Shown: piece by piece, positions 59,686-64,000 of the stretch
Position numbering within the stretch: the stretch's first letter is position 1
Layout: every line of letters begins with the position of its first letter
Assembly: GCA_004352715.1 (NCBI GenBank)
Contig: SCFE01000008.1
Coordinates: forward strand, 798,844 to 862,843
Reading direction: 5' to 3'
Source of the DNA: Hofstenia miamia
Taxonomy: Eukaryota; Xenacoelomorpha; Acoela
Length of the DNA: 64,000 nucleotides
Position numbers and translations under genes: made by a program
The notes under the pieces: model-generated
What the model saw: only the letters and a program-made list of their open reading frames with translations
What the model was told of the DNA's origin: nothing
The model's database searches: none

Positions 59686-60669
59686 AGCAAAAACGAAACT
59701 AAAATGATTTTTTGGTTTAATTGTTCCTAGTGGATCAACGCAAATTAATCTTAGAATTATATATTGGAAGCATGAATTTATGTGTTGTATATTATAATGA
59801 TTCTTAAAACTACTAAAATATCACATCCAAAAAGTTGCAAGATACAGTAATAACATTTACTTGCAGTGAATGTTTTGCCATACTTTCAATTTTGTCAAAC
59901 TTTCCGCAATTTAAAATTAATTGATTTAAAACATACTAAAATATAAAATATAGTATATTTTATTGATGAAAATTTGAAAATAAAAACATAAATATACGAA
60001 TGGTTGAATTTAAGCTTTAAAAATTATTTTTGTTAAGAAACATAAAATTTTGGAATTACTGGGTCAAAGACAACCCATCAAGTGCTAATGGATTTATTAT
60101 GAATAGCATTTTGTGGATTTTAAATGAAATGGCTAATATATCATTAATGGCTTATTTCATTAATGTTGCTTCAGCATTTACATTTCTAAGCGCTTGTAAA
60201 AATTAACCATAGTAGCGAATTTCTAAATAAAATTTTAAACTCTAATGTTTCTTTAAATAATTTTCGAAATCTTTAAAGTTCCTTAAGCATATTTAAAATC
60301 TTTAACTATTTTTAAAGACTATTTTAGAATTGCATAGAATATATTTTTAGAGAGCATAATTCATAGTTTGTGAATCAATTCTAAAATTATAACATATCAA
60401 TTGCCATTTCCCATTTAAAGACTTTAATTTAAAGAAACCATACAAATAAAAATTTATTAAAAATAAATATTTTTTGTTCAAATTGCATGTCATTGATTTT
60501 ACATTATTTCAATACCAAAATACATGTTAATAATTACAGTTATAAAACGCTTAATGTTTTACTTGTTTAATCTGATTGTGCATTACATTATGCAATATAT
60601 AGTAAGTAATGCAAATTTTCTTTAAGGTAAAAAATCATTAAAGATTTCAATGAAATGAAAGAGAAGTTT
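59686..60669. other. non-coding, 3' of GPCR 2
   Basis: No gene seen. About 60240-60330 has a short run of AATCTTTAAA.TT.. repeats. The receptor's polyadenylation signal on the minus strand is not clear. Confidence 0.4.
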
Positions 60670-61620
60670 TTACAATGCTTTAATAAAAACTTTTAAATTT
60701 TTTGGAAAAGGCCACATAAGAATCAAGCATTTCCTAAAGTACTTGCTTTGATAAGCATACAAAAAAGGATTCATACAGGAATTAGAAAATGCTAATATTA
60801 GGCACCCCTCATAATAGAGAGTGCCGAATTGTATAGGAAATGCTTCTAACCGGAGATTATATAAAAGAAAAACAATTTTGTCGGGAAAAGTACAACAAAA
60901 GTAAATGAAAACCACACTGAAGAGCATTTTCACGAGTTTCATATTTTTGTCAAAGTTTGGTGAGCTCTTATTTGTCAAGAGCTTTTGGTGTATTTTCCAA
61001 TAAGCAATTACCATTATGAATGTTGGCGCTACTGTCATTCCGACCAAGCTCCATGTAGCTGCCCACAATGCTTCCATTGCATCCATTCCAGTATTTATCT
61101 CACATTCCAGAGTGTAGTGATTCGGTTTGAACATATATGCGCTATAACTGCAAGCGACTGCAGCAAAGGCCCATGCAGTTATTTGAATTATTACCATTAC
61201 TTGAGCATTAAAAATCTGTTTAAACTTTGCGGGATGGATAATACAAACATATCTCTCGAAAGTTATAGCTAAAAGTGTGTACGCTGAAGCAAAAAAACCA
61301 TACCATAACATTGCTTCTGGGCAGTATAGACGACAATATACTTCACGAAAGAAAAGAACTTTATTAAAAACAAGTTTAAATTTTTGAAAACATTTGTAGT
61401 GCACAATTAAAATTGAAGTAAAAAAATCAAGGACTGCCAGATTAAATATGAAAAAGTTGGTTTTTGTCTTCATCCACTTGAAAGCTGTGACTGAAAACAT
61501 CACCCACCCATTACCAAATATGCCTAAGCTTCCAATAAAAGCATAGGCTATTGCGTAGTCATTGTTAGGATCGAAGTTTGGACAATGAGTTTCGTCTGCT
61601 TCTGACAAATTCGATTTCAT
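60670..61620 (-). CDS. class A (rhodopsin-like) GPCR, orphan, intronless (paralogue of GPCR 1)
   Basis: 316 residues, single exon, starting MKSNLSEADETHCPNF. Most residues are shared with the receptor at 29394-30353. Same landmarks: NLS glycosylation site at 4-6, GN in helix 1, NLAVLD (Asp65), ERY at 122-124 (canonical, unlike ERN in the paralogue), Trp150, loop-2 Cys173, Pro199 and Tyr207, CCTFP in helix 6 in place of WCTFP (the toggle Trp is Cys here), and NPFLY at 284-288. Position 278 is Phe and 105 is Leu, so neither opsin nor amine receptor features are present. The last 12 or so residues differ from the paralogue. It acts at the plasma membrane; G-protein partner and ligand cannot be read from sequence. 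Confidence 0.88.
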   Translation of the reverse strand: MKSNLSEADETHCPNFDPNNDYAIAYAFIGSLGIFGNGWVMFSVTAFKWMKTKTNFFIFNLAVLDFFTSILIVHYKCFQKFKLVFNKVLFFREVYCRLYCPEAMLWYGFFASAYTLLAITFERYVCIIHPAKFKQIFNAQVMVIIQITAWAFAAVACSYSAYMFKPNHYTLECEINTGMDAMEALWAATWSLVGMTVAPTFIMVIAYWKIHQKLLTNKSSPNFDKNMKLVKMLFSVVFIYFCCTFPDKIVFLLYNLRLEAFPIQFGTLYYEGCLILAFSNSCMNPFLYAYQSKYFRKCLILMWPFPKNLKVFIKAL

Positions 61621-62152
61621 CTTTTAACTGGTTCTGAAAATATTTATTCTTTTAAAAAGAAGAGCAATATTTTGTCATCGAATGATTACATTTATTTATG
61701 TAATGTCTAGCAACAATGTGATTTGTTCAATTCTAGCAATTAAATTAAACATTGCTTCATATAAACACAGCAAACACTGAGAATTTGTACTTTCTTAAAT
61801 TTTGATGAAATTTCAAAATCCTGAATGCACCAAAATTGTATTTTATTGTTGAAGCAATTCCAGTTTTACATGTGCCATCAAACCCACATAAGGTGTAAAA
61901 ATATGTAGACGGAATTTAGTTAAAACGTGAAATTTTTGAACTTCTTTAGTTTTCCAAAGGGTAAGAGTTTAATAAATTGAGAAATTTAAAAAAATTCAAA
62001 AAACTTAACCTCTAAAGTGTCACGTAAACACGTTTTGTTTGTTTTAGAATTATTGAACAAAATCAGTCTTTTATAGAAATACTTAGAGAGAAGATCTAAT
62101 TAAATCTAATCCAGAGTAGATTAGTTACAACCTAACACTTATTCTAAAAAAT
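61621..62152. other. upstream of GPCR 2
   Basis: The first about 60 bp (ATTTATTCTTTTAAAAAGAAGAGCAATATT) resemble the upstream of GPCR 1. Nothing else visible. Confidence 0.4.
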
Positions 62153-63152
62153 NNNNNNNNNNNNNNNNNNNNNNNNNNNNNNNNNNNNNNNNNNNNNNNN
62201 NNNNNNNNNNNNNNNNNNNNNNNNNNNNNNNNNNNNNNNNNNNNNNNNNNNNNNNNNNNNNNNNNNNNNNNNNNNNNNNNNNNNNNNNNNNNNNNNNNNN
62301 NNNNNNNNNNNNNNNNNNNNNNNNNNNNNNNNNNNNNNNNNNNNNNNNNNNNNNNNNNNNNNNNNNNNNNNNNNNNNNNNNNNNNNNNNNNNNNNNNNNN
62401 NNNNNNNNNNNNNNNNNNNNNNNNNNNNNNNNNNNNNNNNNNNNNNNNNNNNNNNNNNNNNNNNNNNNNNNNNNNNNNNNNNNNNNNNNNNNNNNNNNNN
62501 NNNNNNNNNNNNNNNNNNNNNNNNNNNNNNNNNNNNNNNNNNNNNNNNNNNNNNNNNNNNNNNNNNNNNNNNNNNNNNNNNNNNNNNNNNNNNNNNNNNN
62601 NNNNNNNNNNNNNNNNNNNNNNNNNNNNNNNNNNNNNNNNNNNNNNNNNNNNNNNNNNNNNNNNNNNNNNNNNNNNNNNNNNNNNNNNNNNNNNNNNNNN
62701 NNNNNNNNNNNNNNNNNNNNNNNNNNNNNNNNNNNNNNNNNNNNNNNNNNNNNNNNNNNNNNNNNNNNNNNNNNNNNNNNNNNNNNNNNNNNNNNNNNNN
62801 NNNNNNNNNNNNNNNNNNNNNNNNNNNNNNNNNNNNNNNNNNNNNNNNNNNNNNNNNNNNNNNNNNNNNNNNNNNNNNNNNNNNNNNNNNNNNNNNNNNN
62901 NNNNNNNNNNNNNNNNNNNNNNNNNNNNNNNNNNNNNNNNNNNNNNNNNNNNNNNNNNNNNNNNNNNNNNNNNNNNNNNNNNNNNNNNNNNNNNNNNNNN
63001 NNNNNNNNNNNNNNNNNNNNNNNNNNNNNNNNNNNNNNNNNNNNNNNNNNNNNNNNNNNNNNNNNNNNNNNNNNNNNNNNNNNNNNNNNNNNNNNNNNNN
63101 NNNNNNNNNNNNNNNNNNNNNNNNNNNNNNNNNNNNNNNNNNNNNNNNNNNN
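62153..63152. other. assembly gap, 1000 Ns
   Basis: A round 1000 N run, probably of assigned and not measured length. Confidence 0.99.
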
Positions 63153-64000
63153 AAAAGATAAAAGAGCAATACGAAACTAAACATTAGTCTTTGAGAACTG
63201 TTAGGGAACCAGGCTATCAAAATGTCAGTCAATTATTTCTTATATTGAACAAAGATTCAGAAAGAAAAGCTTAAACCCAAATTTTCCTAACATTTCTCTA
63301 TTAAGACCATTTATCTAAATTTGAAATAAAAAGGTATTTTTGAGTCTTAACATTATGATTTTAAATGTTGGATGAAATTTCACCAAGTGGAAATGTATGC
63401 ACCCACTCCTGTAAAATATAGGAAATGTAGAAATAGAGCTTTTTATATTTTGTGGGAATGATTGGGCACATGGCACTTGTCATGAGGATGACGATAGGTA
63501 TTACATGGCATGCAGTATTTTACCCTTTTATCTATCTATTTGAAAATTTTTGCGTCCAACAACCACTAAGTCTTTATTTTGAAATTTGTTCTTGGCATTT
63601 ACTGTGCATTTTTACACTATGCCCCTGTAAATGTGTTGTGATATTGTACTTAAATTCCAATAAGTCAAAGTTGTCACTCGACCAACAATTACCATTAGAA
63701 ATGGGTTCCTGGCCCAAGCTTGATATCATTAACAATATAGAAGCTTCCTCTTGGTTTTTCTGCAGCATGCAGAAATTAATCTTTTTCATTTCTGCCATTT
63801 TGCACCGTTGAATGCTTCTCTGGGTAATCTAGTTTCTTTCATTTACATTTAAGTGTTGATATTCTTCACATTTGCTAAATAATTTAAATTCTTTAAGAAT
63901 TTTCAAGTTTTATTTTTGAACTTACGTAAATCCACGTAGGAGACTGATGGAATATTATAAAAGTATTCAGCTGTATAACTCTCGGACAAAGTTTCCTACA
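63153..64000. other. non-coding stretch at the window end
   Basis: Frames at 63452-63811 (plus, 119 residues) and 63574-63798 (minus, 74 residues) overlap on opposite strands. The plus frame ends with Cys-rich hydrophobic sequence (LCPCKCVVILYL) that could be part of a gene running from the gap, but I see no family signal. Confidence 0.35.

Noticed and set aside
62144-63232. 362-residue minus-strand frame
   Set aside because: Nearly all of it is the 1000 N gap. The same applies to frames across the gaps at 20823, 39375, 40917, 43902, 47174 and 52209.

Overview
The window is AT-rich, gene-poor metazoan DNA, from an invertebrate whose group I cannot fix. Evidence for an animal: two intronless class A GPCR genes, a secreted inhibitor-cystine-knot (ICK) style peptide gene, and many degraded animal-type transposons (pogo/Tigger, Ty3/gypsy, CR1/L2-like LINEs, Tc1/mariner, piggyBac-like, and small TTAA- or TA-flanked palindromes). 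(TA)n tracts often border N gaps, and several loci carry near-identical copies on either side of an N. That points to a short-read assembly of a highly heterozygous genome.

Layout. 1-1344: broken pogo-type transposase (minus). 1345-9396: no host gene; old dispersed repeats, a paired 1.3 kb repeat and a GC-richer island. 9398-11180: gypsy pol fragment (minus). 11182-12288: perfect 380 bp duplicate. 12289-15656: almost empty. 15657-20770: second retroelement (minus) with integrase at its upstream end and unidentified ORFs downstream, inflated by an apparent extra haplotype. 20786-23330: microsatellite gap, non-coding DNA and a small TTAA palindrome. 23333-24800 and 26376-27840: tandem copies of an ICK-type peptide locus, one intact, one broken. 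29394-30398: GPCR 1 (minus). 32240-35993: LINE endonuclease remnant, then a third gypsy element (minus). 37520-37740: two related hairpins. 42645-43901: Tc1-like transposase. 44628-45229: long foldback. 45730-52170: LINE fragments, an inverted repeat pair, and a 411 bp TTAA-flanked element carrying its own small cysteine-rich ORF. 54-57 kb: unassigned ORFs. 57.7-59.7 kb: piggyBac-like transposase pieces split by an older repeat. 60670-61620: GPCR 2 (minus), paralogue of GPCR 1. 62153-63152: 1 kb gap.

The only likely live host genes are the two receptors and the first ICK peptide. Both families arose by local duplication. In the peptide pair the flanking DNA stayed similar while the mature region changed almost completely. 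The most unusual object is the 48155-48565 element: near-perfect inverted ends, an exact TTAA duplication, promoter-like CCAAT and TATA sequences, and an ORF with eight cysteines packed into 20 residues followed by basic clusters.
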